Shown here piece after piece: positions 34,174 to 45,530 of a stretch of DNA of 64,000 nucleotides; position 1 is the stretch's first letter, and the number at the start of each line of letters is the position of its first letter. The notes beneath the pieces were generated by a model, which did not search any database, was not told the DNA's origin, and saw only the letters and a list, made by a program, of their open reading frames with translations. Source of the DNA: Gonocerus acuteangulatus (Eukaryota > Arthropoda > Insecta > Hemiptera > Coreidae); contig OX328123.1 of NCBI GenBank assembly GCA_946811695.1, positions 31,399,399 through 31,463,398 on the forward strand, read 5' to 3'. The translations under genes and the position numbers were made by a program.

Positions 34174-35246
34174 GTGTGGGACGCGCTTAGGAAAAGAGCT
34201 AAATCTCCAGTAAACGACTCCTAAACATCTACTTACCGGGCTGTCATCGCGGGTGATTCTAGAGTTCTGACTATTGGCATTGGAAAATTTGAGTTATATT
34301 AAAAGGTCGTGGGTTACGCGCCTGGGCAGGGTGGTTTGTAAACTTTCAAGAAAATTTTCGAAAAAGGAAGCAAAAGTTTAAACCAATCTTTCACACATCA
34401 CAAACCCTTTTCCATAGTTCCCTGTACCTTTCCTCGTCCTATCAAAAGCCCAGAAAACAGAGTAACGGAATTCCTATATATAATCAAAAAATTACACAAC
34501 GGAGGCACTTCGATGAATGGAAAGTTGAGTAGAGAGATGCTAGGTCCAAGAGAGTTGACTCTGATTTTGGGGAAGGAGAGAGAGGCTCTGCCAATTGAAC
34601 TGACACCGCTCTCGGAGGGAAGCCGATGTCATGATAAACATGTAACCAAATTTCAGAAGTAGATCTCATCGCCACTAATACTGAAGTAGTAGCAGTAGTA
34701 GCATTGGACAATTCCAGATCAGAAGATGTTGTTTCATCGAATTCTTGTCCTGCCCTTAACGAAAATAAGTCAGGAAGGATGGTTTCAGCTCAGCCGGAGA
34801 GGGGCGTTCTTCTTGAAGAGTTGAAACGAGGAAGCCTACGCAATCCTTCGGTATTAGGATAGAGCCTGATGTGGACCTAGGATACCTTAGATCTGTCCTG
34901 CCGAGTTCTTTCACAGAGAAACACCTTCCTGTATAGTCTCGTCATTTCGCCAGAAGATGAACACGTCAAAAGAATGGTGGCAGTGGACTTTGGTGAATCT
35001 TGGATCTTCGACCACATGGATTTGGGACGAGCACAAGGAGCTATTGTGGAATACCATGCTTAAAACAATTCGCCTCCTTCTTCGATGCAGCGGAAAGTTT
35101 CGTGGCAGCGATAACAGAGTGGATATAGGACCGCTCGTAAATAAAGTGATTGTGAAAATAGTGTTCTGTATAGTTAGAGTTTAATAGTAACTTAACGACG
35201 GGTAGTGTTAAAGGTAAAGCAATGTTCCAAGGGAAACATGACTTTA
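34174..35246 (+). other. untranslated 3' region of the LTR element
   Basis: No envelope-like frame, signal peptide or membrane segment. Only short frames on both strands. Confidence 0.5.
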
Positions 35247-35262
35247 AAAAATCGGGGGGTGA
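35247..35262 (+). promoter_or_regulatory. polypurine tract
   Basis: AAAAAATCGGGGGGTGA immediately precedes the 3' LTR; purine-rich with two pyrimidines. Expected site for plus-strand priming. Confidence 0.6.
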
Positions 35263-35789
35263 TGTAAGGCCCCGTTTTCCCTTTTTCTTTGTTAAGTGAA
35301 TAAGAATGAGAGAAAAGGTTGGCTGTCCATCTCTAGAGATGTGAGAACCACGAATCAGCAAACGTTGCGTCTGGGTTGTTGGAACTGCACGTGGCTGATT
35401 CGTAAGATTCCCGGAAGATTTAAGACCTGACAAGAGTTTCTAGTCCAGCCACCTGCTAAAGCAGGAGTGGGGCACAATGGGTATAAAAAGCTGGCTTACC
35501 TCCGACGGGGGAGAGTCCACGCCCGTTCCTGAGGTCTTGGCCGCGATGGCGATGAGAGGTAAGTCAGTTCCAAAATATGCTCCAACCTCCCCAAATGATA
35601 TGTGATTACTCTTATCTAGCGGTTTCTCTCTCACTCAACCTTTTCTCTCGTCTTAGCGATGTTTTATGATATTTATGTATGTATTAGTAACCTCAGTGTA
35701 AATTATAGTTTTGAAAGGAATTTCCGCTTCTCTAAAATATTTCCCCATTATCTATTCCTTTAAATCCCGTCCTTGCTAATCGGCCCCTT

Positions 35790-35792
<3 letters not shown>
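35263..35792 (+). repeat. 3' LTR
   Basis: 530 bp, same termini (TGTAAGG...CCTTACA) and about 99% identical to the 5' LTR. Confidence 0.93.

Positions 35793-35793
<1 letters not shown>

Positions 35794-35847
<54 letters not shown>
35794..35847. repeat. (TA)n microsatellite
   Basis: Continuation of the array interrupted by the LTR element. Confidence 0.95.
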
Positions 35848-35855
<8 letters not shown>

Positions 35856-37900
35856 TGAAACAAACTGACAATAATAGTTATTGAATGAAATCTTCTCACA
35901 AGTTGGGATAGTACCAAAATTGGCACTTTTCGAAGGAATGTAGGTAGCTATTGAGTTTGTTCTCAGGAAAGAAGTGTCACAAAAATGTGTCCGCTGGCGT
36001 TCACGCATACGCGGTGGTCATGTTCGAAAAAGAAGACTGCATATTACACAGTACATTACATAGGTTTGTCGGGTGGACCTAAAGCATATTAATTTTCCTG
36101 AATTTGAGGAGAAGGCTCTAAACGAAATAATTTTTTTCTTGTTGCCGACTTTTCTTTGACTGCAAGTGCCTATCTAAAATTTCTGTTAGCGTGATACCAG
36201 CTGTTTAAATCTTCATTTTCGTTTAATAGATTTAACAGATTTAATTATGTCGAATTTTGCCTTACTTTTGTTTTCTAAAATTTCATAATTTGTTTTGTTA
36301 GTCTTGAATGATCATTTCTTTAGAAGTTTAATTGTTATCTTTCTTTTTTTTATGCCTGAGTTTATTTTTTATACCCTAATTAAAGCGAAGTCTGTGAGTT
36401 TCTTCTTTAGCACTAATAGGGCATAATGCGAACAATTCTTCTTTCTCTCTTTTTTATTTGATCTAAGGCAGTTTTTCTTTTAAGAAGTAACGTTTTAGCT
36501 GCATAAAAGCATTCTGGCTTAAATATGCGCGTTTTTGTGTCCGAGCGTTGCGTGCTTAGATTGAATTATTGTTATGCATGTTTTGTGTTAATACTGTCAT
36601 GGTTTTGAATACTGTCATGGTTGTGAATACTGTCATGGTTGTGAATACTGTCATGGTTTTTTGACAGCGTGCATCATTAGCAAGTTTTTCCTACCCGATT
36701 TTTGAATAATTTCACCGATGAATAAATGAGGAATTTTATTAAATGAATTTATATATATTTATTTTTTCTGTATTTTGTTTTATATATGTTCGAGAACTTT
36801 TAAGGTTGGTCGGTTATTCGATTTTATGAAAAAAACCTGTATTTTCACGTTTTCTGACGCACATATAGATAATGCCTTTAAAGAAATGTTTTGATAGCAT
36901 CCTTCTATGCACTGATTTGATTAAGAGGGACTAGAGGACTAGACATTTGCACTAGTTTGTAGAGAGACGTCATTTCGTTAGTCAGGAATACATAATCTAA
37001 CTAACTTGGCCGGTCTTGCTTAGAGAAACTCTCATAATCAAGTAATATTAAAGTTCTTGCAACAAGAACACTCTCTGTCGCATAAACTATCAAATTCTTC
37101 AACCCTAATCAAGAAGAGAAGTTGAGAATATTTGCCTGAAAACGTTTGAGGTGATACCATGGTTTGAGGTGCCTGCGAAATTTTGATTTAATCAATAAAT
37201 ATGTCTCATAAAAAATAAATTAGATAATATTAATTAGTTCATAAAAAATAAATCTCACCATTTTACACTAAACCTCCATCTTGGGGATTATTCCATGCCC
37301 TCGAACCCTTACCCCTCATGGTCCCAGCCCCTCCCGAAATTATTTCCTATGCACGCCCCTAGGTTATACTGCATCATTTTAGTGTACTTTCATATAATGG
37401 AATCACGGATCCTACGATTTGAAAAGCAAAGACTTGGTCTTCAATGTCATTCATTAAGTCTTCTTTCTTAAAACTCTCTTCTAGAAATAGGTGCTTAGAA
37501 TTCGGAGAGTTGGTTTCTTTTCTTTTGAAGATGAAATTTTAATAGTTTCTATTCTAATCCTATGAGCGATAAATATTGTAAGGTTTTTTTTTGTTTTTTT
37601 TTAGATTAGGAATTTCCTTGTCTGTTTTATTGTTATTACTCGTACTTTATTTATTGATTAATTTATAAATATTAATTATTATTATTATTATTAATCATTT
37701 TTATCATTTTTCGTTACATCAAAATTCTTATTAACCATTCAAAATATTGTCAATCAACAGACTTAACTAATGGTATTCATTTAATATACACACAACAAAA
37801 ACGATATTAGACAATGATATTTAATTATTTTCACCCGCTTATACTTAACGGGTTTCTTATACTAAAAAGATCCTTGTCCCGGAGTGTTAGATTGGGCCTA
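35848..37900. other. no recognisable gene; one short tandem repeat
   Basis: AT-rich sequence without coding signal. The only clear structure is the 18-bp tandem repeat near 36,590. Confidence 0.45.
36588..36661. repeat. 18-bp tandem repeat, 4 copies
   Basis: TACTGTCATGGTTGTGAA repeated four times with one or two changes. Confidence 0.9.
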
Positions 37901-37904
37901 GGTT

Positions 37905-38560
37905 GTATGAATGAATGAAAAAAATACTTTATTCTGGGACTTCGTCCCATAAGAATAAAAGTAAATACATACGGTTGAATAAACAAATTTAATCTAAAAA
38001 TATGACTATAAATAAAGAACAAACAAAAACAGAAAAAAACTAATACAAGTATTATTAGTAAAGTCTTAAATAATAAAATAAAACATAATTAAATATGTGC
38101 ATAAATTATAATTAGATTGGAGCAATGATGATAAAATATTCAGAGGGGTATGAGAATATAATTAAATAGTTTAAAATAAAAAAATAAATAATTGTTGGGG
38201 GCTATAAAAGATATGAATAAAAATAAATGCATAAACAAGAGAAGAAAACAACAATATAATTTACATAGCTAAACTGGTCTTGGTGGTGTTCAAATTTTAA
38301 GAAGCGTCTTCCTGGGAGGATAGGAGAAAAGCAAAGAGGCGGGATTTAAATACAGGTAAGGAAGGAGAGTGTCGAACGGAAATATGGATAGAGTTCCAGA
38401 AGGAGGAGGCTCGGGAGATGAAGGAACGGTCGAAGAAGGCTGTTTGCACGTCCGATACCCACTATGGAGTAGGGTGTTTTTGCAAAAATTAAAGGCATCA
38501 GCCCTATTCTGGCGAGAACTGGGTGGTTACCTGTAGATAACATAATGCCAAATGAAATAC
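37905..38560 (-). mobile_element. CR1/Jockey-like LINE 3' fragment
   Basis: On minus, the frame near 38,455-38,298 reads FFDRSFISRASSFWNSIHIS, then LPVFKSRLFAFLL and a TAA. This is the 'RS-F-x-R-x-S-x-x-W-N-S' and 'FKS-x-L' ending of CR1/Kiri/Jockey-type polymerases. A frame change occurs just upstream. The 3' UTR runs to about 37,905 and ends GGGACGAAGTCCC (a small hairpin), AGAATAAAGTA and a CATT-rich tail. Confidence 0.7.
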
Positions 38561-38620
38561 ACAAAGTAGACTATAGGTTTACATGAAGGCTGTAATATCT
38601 CCAGCAAATACACCATTGAT

Positions 38621-41125
38621 TGAGTACTTTATGTTGCCACCTGAGATAATTGTAACGATCAATTAAGTGCGAATGGAGCTGATAGGAGATAAGAGAAATC
38701 CATATTCCCGCCTAAAAGCTTTTCCATTATGTTTTGACAGAGTGGAGCATTAGGACTTGTGTTTTCACAAATTGTCATGAAAGAGATTTCCATTAACTCT
38801 TTAAATATACTGTTTGGCATGTGTAGGGAATTTAAAGTAATCATGAACATTTAAAAATAATATAAATCAAAATCATTTATTTATTTTAGAATCTATTTAT
38901 CAGGCGGACATTTCGATTTGTAAGGGTCAGATTTCAATAAATATTTTAGATCGTTCAACCGACCCTATAAGCGTCGATCAAGGTACAAGCGGGAATCAAG
39001 CCGCTTATGATGTGGAACAGTTGACGAGAACAAGACAACGCATATGTAATCGGATCATGACCATTGAGTCAATTTGTGGAAATTATGTGACACCAACGTT
39101 TTGTATGAATATAGGTGTATAAATAAGTAATCTATTTCATTTTTCTTTCGTTAGCACATGAATTAAGAAAATGTGTTAAAAATGTTCACTCGGGCCATTT
39201 TATGTGAGGCACTTTCAGAAGGATGAAAAAGTCCAAAATTTCCACAGGTTTTTTATTGCAAAAGGTTTTCAGGGACCAAACCCGATTTTCAATGCCCATG
39301 CATTGGTTCTTATTCAGTCGAGTCTTACTCCTAGAAATATAGACTTTTTCATCCTGCTGAACATCAATTTCCAACGTCCAGCAATTCCTACAATGAGACA
39401 CTTTCTCTAGCATCCAACAAATGTTTAGAATTCGTAGAGACTACTAAAGAATTGTAATCAGTGGCTGTAAAAGGTTGAGCTCATTGGACACTTTTAACCC
39501 TTTCTCTGGTCCTGATTTAACGAGAAAAGTCGAGCCCCTCGTATCAATGACTCGTCCAGCAGTCGAGAGTTCCTCACATTTCTCACCTTCTTTCTATTCT
39601 TATTTCTCAACATTAGAGCTACCCAGCGTTACCATGGCGTACTTATAGTATTTCTCCTTGATACTAGAGGTTATTTGAATAAACGTTTTGGGTGTATGAG
39701 CTCTTCAGGCGAATTGCTTGTCGTTACCTCCTCAGCCCGTTCAACCTCTCAGCCCTTGTAAACTTACCGTTAGTTGTTATTCTTGTTTACTAGTAGACCC
39801 GTGCAAAGCATTCGTACTGTATCGCCGAGTTTGCTTATCGTAGTAAGCATAGAAGAAGAAGTTGGTTGTAATGGACTACGTAAAAACAAATGCCTGCGAG
39901 CGCTTTGGAGAAGTTTATATAAATCCAAGTTTTGATTAAGTAATCTTATTAATAAATTAGCAGATTGAATACCTAAAATGAAATAGTAGTTAGATAAAAG
40001 CGAAATCGGTTTAATTTCGATACATATCGATATTCTCAATTGAAGGTCGATAGTTCGAGGGCGGGATTTAAAAAAAAGAAAGTTTTTTCATCAATTGTAA
40101 TTTTTCGAAAAACAACTAAAATGTGAGTAATTTGTATATTTTACCGGTGTAGTGGTTACGAAAACTTTTAAAATGATACCTCATTTATAAAAATTGATGA
40201 AGTATTAAGGAAGTTATGGCATACCGACAAAAAAGTTCTTAGAAATAGAACCTAGAAATATTTATGGATTCTTCATATCATAACATATAGGACAAGAGGT
40301 AATAAGAAAAACTTTTGTTTTGTATTTTTCAAATGCATACAATATAAATATATTTCTTTCCTTATTTTTATAACTTTCATCAAAGTTTTAAATTAAAAAA
40401 ATAATTTAAAATCAAAATTTATTCAAAATAAATAAAAATTAATCATGATCGTTAAAAAAATGAAAATTATTAAAGAGTTTTATTGAGCAAGGAAGCATTT
40501 ATGAGCAAGGAGATTGCTCTAATGCAAGGTGTGATGAGCAAAAGTAGGAAAGTATCCTGCACTGGGCGCCCGAGGGTTTACCCTGTGCCTCTCTTGGTAG
40601 GAAAAGGTTTAAGGATTGGCAGTGTTGTCTTTGCTCTGCAAACTACCACGTTCTACATCCGCTAACCTCCAAGCAGTTAATAAAATAGGCGGAGTCTCAA
40701 CTTATTCAAGCAATCATTATTTTCTGTTCAAATCAACATTTTATTTTCATTTCAAGTCATTATTTTTAGCCAGGGATACAATGAAATACTAACATTTCAT
40801 GAGGATATTTGTATGAGGTATGTATGGAAACGTCTGCTCTTATATCTCTTAATACTTGAGACTAAATGATGAATAAAATATAATATTTATAATAGTCGGA
40901 GAGCTAGTAACGCACAGATCATGAAGTTTTTTATGGACCTTGAAATTTTGCTATAGTGTATCTCTTGGGTAGATAAGAAGGTAAAGTATGTTTTGGCTAT
41001 ACGTACCTTCGGAAACCAGGTACTGCGCATAGGTTTAAGGTGCAAAAAAATATGGCCTGAAAGAAGCTAACAAAGTTTAATGAAAATGTAAGGCGAATTT
41101 TACAATGAATAATAAATAAGGCAGC
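38621..41125. other. no recognisable gene
   Basis: AT-rich. At 39,225-39,358 AGGATGAAAAAGTC and GACTTTTTCATCCT form a 14-bp inverted pair ~110 bp apart. Around 39,790 a 'CCCGTGCAAAGCA' block recalls the start of the 24.8-kb repeat family but is not certain. Confidence 0.4.
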
Positions 41126-41129
41126 TGTT

Positions 41130-41290
41130 AAGTCGCCATAAGAAGGCAGACACTTTTGACATATTTTTTTCATATTGCAGCGAAACTCGGCATTCCTCAT
41201 GCTCAACTAAAGAGAAAGATGTTATATAAAATTAACTGAATCGACAATAGTTAGCGGGCTTACTCCAGTACTAAATTATCCATCTGCTCG
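41130..41290 (-). repeat. degraded family A subrepeat
   Basis: CAGCGAAACTCGGCATTCCTC, AACTGAATCGAC and CTTACTCCAGTACTAAATTA match the family A internal subrepeats seen at 20.3-20.5 and 23.1 kb. Confidence 0.5.
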
Positions 41291-41452
41291 TACCAGCCTT
41301 TATTGTTGCATCCATGCAGGTCTATTAATACACATCAGTGATGTCAACCGTTCCTTCAGTTTCGAAGGAGGCAGGAAGTCTCCCCAAAGCCAAAACTAGA
41401 AGAATAGATTTTTGAGTAAGGCCGCGGATTTTCCATCTAGCATCTCTTTATG

Positions 41453-41945
41453 TTTTTTTTTTTTTTTTTTTTTATTATTTTAAATTTTTTTCGATGCTCC
41501 ACATTGTCTACGAATGGCATCGATTGCTGTTAATAGTTGCTCAGTGATGATATACCACGACACTAATATAGAATCCAAAGTAAAATATGGAAAAAACAAA
41601 TAACTAAACAAAATAAATAAAATTAAAGATAAAAAAAAAATTAAATAGAAAACACAAAAATAAACATTGAATAAACTAAGTAATATTCATTGGATTTTGA
41701 AATAAAAAAAGTTGCGGATATTTTCATATTTTGTTATATATGTTAATATTTTTCAAGTGTGTAATAATATTGTCGATATGGTGGCTGCTATCAGTAAGTA
41801 GGTCAGTAATGTCCCGAGGTATGTCTAAGTTCGCTATAAGCAGGCAGTCCGTTAGACTATGTTTGACTGTTAGTTCTGTATTGCAGATTTGACATGTTGG
41901 TCTTTTATGTTTGGTAATACTGCCCAGGTACGCTCCCAGGATATA
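41453..41945 (-). pseudogene. I-type LINE C-terminus and 3' UTR
   Basis: Minus-strand frame at about 41,898-41,750 reads CQICNTELTVKHSLTDC and then DIPRDITDLLTDSSHHIDN, closely matching the C-terminal CX2C...H...C region of the 1.6-4.9 kb element. About 280 bp of AT-rich 3' UTR follow, ending near a T-run at 41,453-41,474 (poly(A) on minus). A third, short, 5'-truncated family member. Confidence 0.75.
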
Positions 41946-42035
41946 TATAATGCAATATTAAAATATAACTTGTTTAACATGTTATCCTCTTCGAATGCTA
42001 CAGGAAAGGGGAATGGCTAACTTCTTGAAGGAATC

Positions 42036-42535
42036 CTAAGAATTTACAGGAGCCAGAAGAAGAGGTGTAAAGGAGGCGATGGTTTCCCTGCTGACGTCAC
42101 TGTCTCCCCGGGATACCAGGGCTGTGGAAAATAGAACCAAGAGAAAGGGCTGCCATTCATAACACCTCCAAGGACTCCAAACACCTCTCCAGCCACTCCG
42201 GTTGGGGCAGTAATTAATAAAACCTTTCAATTTAAATTGTTTTTACTTTACTTGCAATAGAATAATGATTTGTGCACAGGCCTGTGGTAGCTGAAGTAGC
42301 TTGCACAATTCTTCGAACCAGTCCTTTCGATAAGGCTAGCGAAAATCAAATCAATGCAGGATACGCCGCAAATAGTGGAAAGAGCTAGTAGATGCTTCTT
42401 CAGTTGTTCTCCAAAGGTTTCATTCGTGTAATGATCAAATCGTTGATTTCCATGTTTCTTCTGATACAGGTTGAAATTACTAGCCAAAATGATAGCCATG
42501 CTGTAATATAATACATGCGGTTCTTTTGTCAACTC
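42036..42535 (-). other. two unidentified open frames
   Basis: Frames at 42,248-42,532 (94 codons, peptide containing MAIILASNFNLYQKKHGN) and 42,036-42,230 (64 codons). Composition is more balanced than nearby sequence, and the first looks codon-like rather than repetitive. I recognise no domain. The first lies 1.5 kb downstream, on the same strand, of the signal-peptide exon, but the simple acceptors before it (...ATCAG/CAG) do not keep that exon's reading phase. Confidence 0.25.
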
Positions 42536-42589
42536 CTTTGAAAACCTCTGCTGATTATAAGTAAAGGTCCTTCATTCCGATGATAAATT

Positions 42590-43250
42590 ACGTCCTTCTG
42601 GAGTTAATCGAGGATGAAAATAGGGGGCCTAAAGCAAAGAACATTCATAACTCATCATATTAACAGATGTATTCCTATGCAGGATTTATTACCAATAAAG
42701 GAATTATTAATAGGAGAATATAGACATTGGTCATACATAGTATATAGGCCAGATGTATTCTACATGGTAAAAATAACAACCATTTTTTAGTATATGTATC
42801 GTCGAAGCGATTAAATACGATCTCATTTCGGGATGTCAATATGATAACTATACACTGAGATTTTATGTTATTCAGATTTCAATGTTTCAGGGCCAAACTT
42901 TCTACTCCTCAACCTATCCGAGTAGCAACTACCCACTCTTCCCGCCTAGGCGACTCAGAAGACAGTGGCCCAGAGATCTGCAGCAGTGACCCTCAAGTGA
43001 AGTGTTAGCAATGACTTTCTCTTCCTTTGATTGCATCAATTTCTGTGGCTCACCGATCTCCCTTCGACGCATACTAGTGGGAGTAGAAGAGAGGCTGAGA
43101 AGGCCCCTTTTAACGTCATCTGAGCGTCCTTCAGACGATAATGAAGTTAGGAGGCCTTGAGCACAGAACCATCATGTTGCATCATATTATCAGATGTATT
43201 CATACACAGAATGCAATAGCCAATAAAAAAAAAATCTGAAACATAGAGAT
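42590..43250. repeat. pair of diverged direct repeats
   Basis: 42,600-42,715 and 43,140-43,230 share GGCCT...GCA-AGAAC-AT-CAT, CATCATATTA-CAGATGTATTC and AATAAA blocks. The origin is unknown. Confidence 0.5.
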
Positions 43251-43675
43251 TCCAAATACATATTCGTTTCTTTCTCTTCCATATCTTTCAGAACTAGTCA
43301 TTATGTATAGCAGGATGTTCAGAATCATTTTGTAGGCGCTTTAATACGGGTCTTTGAATTTGATCTAGCAAAAGAAGTTTAAATCTATTTTTTTCTTTCA
43401 AAATTAAAAAAATATTAAAGAGTACAATTCATCAAATCAAATTCAACGGGATCGAATTCGATTGAATGTAGACGTTTTCATATTGATGAATTATTCGGCT
43501 TGGATATTAAGTTTCTTTTATTCGACAGTTTTTGAAGAAGAAAAATAAGCGAAGAACAAAGTTTTTGGCTTCAGATAGTCTAAATGGAATCATTGTCCTG
43601 AAAATGTTTTCACCTGTCCTAAGGTAAATCTAACTAATGAGTAAAAATATTGCTAACATATAGAGCAGAAGTATT

Positions 43676-43680
43676 AACAC

Positions 43681-43715
<35 letters not shown>

Positions 43716-43855
43716 CATACACAAATTTGATTGATCTATTTTTTCATCACCTATACATTATGAAAAGTGAAAACATCGTCGGTACTTCCGAATCGTCCCA
43801 TGGGGTTGAGTTCATAAGCAGGACCCCCTCCAATAGATAGGAAGATAACATTTTT
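43676..43855 (+). repeat. (CA)n array plus family B remnant
   Basis: About 25 CA units (43,676-43,728), then sequence ending GTACTTCCGAATCGTC and TTGAGTTCATAAGCAGGACCC, which matches the region before the family B 3' hairpin at about 56,240-56,290. Confidence 0.55.
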
Positions 43856-43889
43856 AAAAAAATCGGTTTTGTTCTAGTCAGTGTGTTTC

Positions 43890-43920
<31 letters not shown>

Positions 43921-44037
43921 AATGTTTTAGGGCTGCAGCATCAATAAAGTATTTATTTAGTTTTTTAATATCCTAGTAAACCAAACCAAAATTTGCCTAT
44001 ATAATAAAAAAAAAAAAAAATACTGGTGATTACTCAC

Positions 44038-44125
44038 GATTTGATGGTGCAGTAGACACGAAGCTCCGTGAGGCGACGAGAAGGCAGGCTACACTAGCCC
44101 ACAACAGACGGACACCCATGATCAC
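44038..44125 (-). CDS. host exon encoding a signal peptide
   Basis: On minus, TTTTTGCACAG (good acceptor) is followed by GTGATC, ATG at 44,119-44,117 and 27 codons, then a strong donor GTGAGT at 44,037-44,032. The peptide starts MGVRLLWASVACLLVASRS and continues to STAPSN: a basic residue, a hydrophobic core, and a likely cleavage site after the VSTA or SRS region. The exon ends in phase 1, the usual phase for signal-peptide exons of secreted proteins. It probably begins the coding part of a secreted or membrane protein whose other exons lie at lower coordinates or outside the window. The mature protein cannot be identified. Composition contrasts sharply with the AT-rich flanks. Confidence 0.65.
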
Positions 44126-44229
44126 CTGTGCAAAAATTAGAACATAAAAATACAACTACTAGAATAAGAAAAAGTCTAGAGCTGCAAAACTAAGCAAACT
44201 CAATGAGGATAATCCAAGGACCGAAATAA

Positions 44230-44975
44230 AAATGAAATGTTTCCTAAAAATTATGACAAAAAATTGCTTCATAATTTATATTTTTAAAATTAATAAATAA
44301 CTGTTATGAAATAATTTTTATTTTTAAGTTTTTTTATTTTAAAAATTAAAAATAAAAATTATTAGAATTTTTAAAAAAAAATAATAATAAAATATATCAA
44401 TTACGATGGAATTTTTATTTTTATTTCCCAATAATAAAAATTAAAGGTTAAGTTAAACTCAACAATTTATTAAATATCTCTTATCCTCGGAATAAATAAA
44501 TAAATACTTGATTTGGAACCTTTTGATTATTAGAAGTTATTTCTTTATGTGAGTGAATCAAAGTTCGTCTAAATCCAATTGATTTGTATGAGTATATATT
44601 GTATATTCTAGAATTTGTTTTTGTGCATTACTTTTTTTTTGTTTTTGTTTCTATTCATTATTAGTCGCCATGTGGGCGAGCTCTTAAAATCAATAAATCT
44701 ATTCATTGTGGCACTAATATTATTTTTTTTATTTAAAATAATGTTTATAGTTAAAATAATAAAAAATTGTTATTAAAAATTTTTATAAAAAAAAATTTGA
44801 AATAACATTATTCAAATAATTTTTATTTTTAAGTATTTAAAATAAAAATTATTAGACAATTTTTTTTAAAAAAAATAATAAAATATATAAATTACGATGA
44901 CATTTTTATTTTTATTTCCAAAGAGATAAAAATTAAAGGTTAATTGAAACTCATTTGAAATAAAAATTAATAGTT
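44230..44975. repeat. AT-rich direct duplication, with a LINE 3' end between copies
   Basis: 44,290-44,455 and 44,780-44,945 share AATTTTTATTTTTAAGT, AAAATTATTAGA, ATTACGATGRMATTTTTATT and AATTAAAGGTTAA blocks. Between them, 44,520-44,705 has the form of a LINE 3' end: TATTAGTCGCCATGTGGGCG, AGCTC and AATAAATCTATTCATT. Confidence 0.55.
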
Positions 44976-45432
44976 ATTTTCGGTCCCTGGGATAATCATA
45001 AATATTTCCTCTGTTATCATTTGCATAAACATCTTACTAAATTACTGATGTTTTAATTGAATTTTGTTTTATTGTAAACCTCTATTCCTAATGTAGCGAC
45101 TTAGTTTATTTTCACAAGACTTTTTTCTACTTAGCTTTTAACAAAATATGCCGAGTTTTGTACTTATATAACAAATGTTCCTATCGTGTAAATAAATAAA
45201 TAAAAGAAATAGTGACTGCTGTGTCCTCTTGCTGATCCAACATAATTAATATCGGACATGTCGAAGGATAAAGCAGCCTGGCAGCTTTGTCCCCGGAACC
45301 GACGCGACTTCGATTTTTAACGGTGTAGCATCGCGTTCAGGCTAGTATGCACGAGATTAGTTTTTGCGTTTGCACCATCTTCAGGAGAGGGTTGCTTATC
45401 GTATCGCTGAGGTGTGAACCGCGCCATTTACG

Positions 45433-45473
45433 ATATGCGATATACGATATGCGATATACGATATGCGTTATGC
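45433..45473. repeat. 14-bp tandem repeat
   Basis: CGATATGCGATATA repeated about three times. Confidence 0.85.
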
Positions 45474-45530
45474 TACGGTATTATTATTAATATTATATAA
45501 TCTTATATTATATCTATTAAAATTAAGATA

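Larger units (their letters stand above)
28641..35792 (+). mobile_element. gypsy-type (Ty3) LTR retrotransposon, complete but inactivated
   Basis: 7.15 kb with 530-bp LTRs, PBS, gag, protease-RT-RNase H-integrase order (gypsy type) and a purine tract before the 3' LTR. There is no envelope gene. The LTRs differ at only about four positions by eye (28,648/35,270, 28,658/35,280, and two near 28,913/35,535 and 29,088/35,710), so insertion is recent. Yet pol has internal stops and at least one frameshift, so it was probably mobilised in trans or decayed early. It sits inside a (TA)n array. Base composition is less AT-rich than its surroundings. Confidence 0.93.

Noticed and set aside
34174..35246. 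Envelope gene of the LTR element
   Set aside because: No long frame, signal peptide or membrane segment; only short unrelated frames.
45290..45345. Another copy of the shared SINE tail (TTTTTAACGGTGTAGCATCG)
   Set aside because: Resembles the tail start for about 15 bases, but the rest does not line up convincingly.
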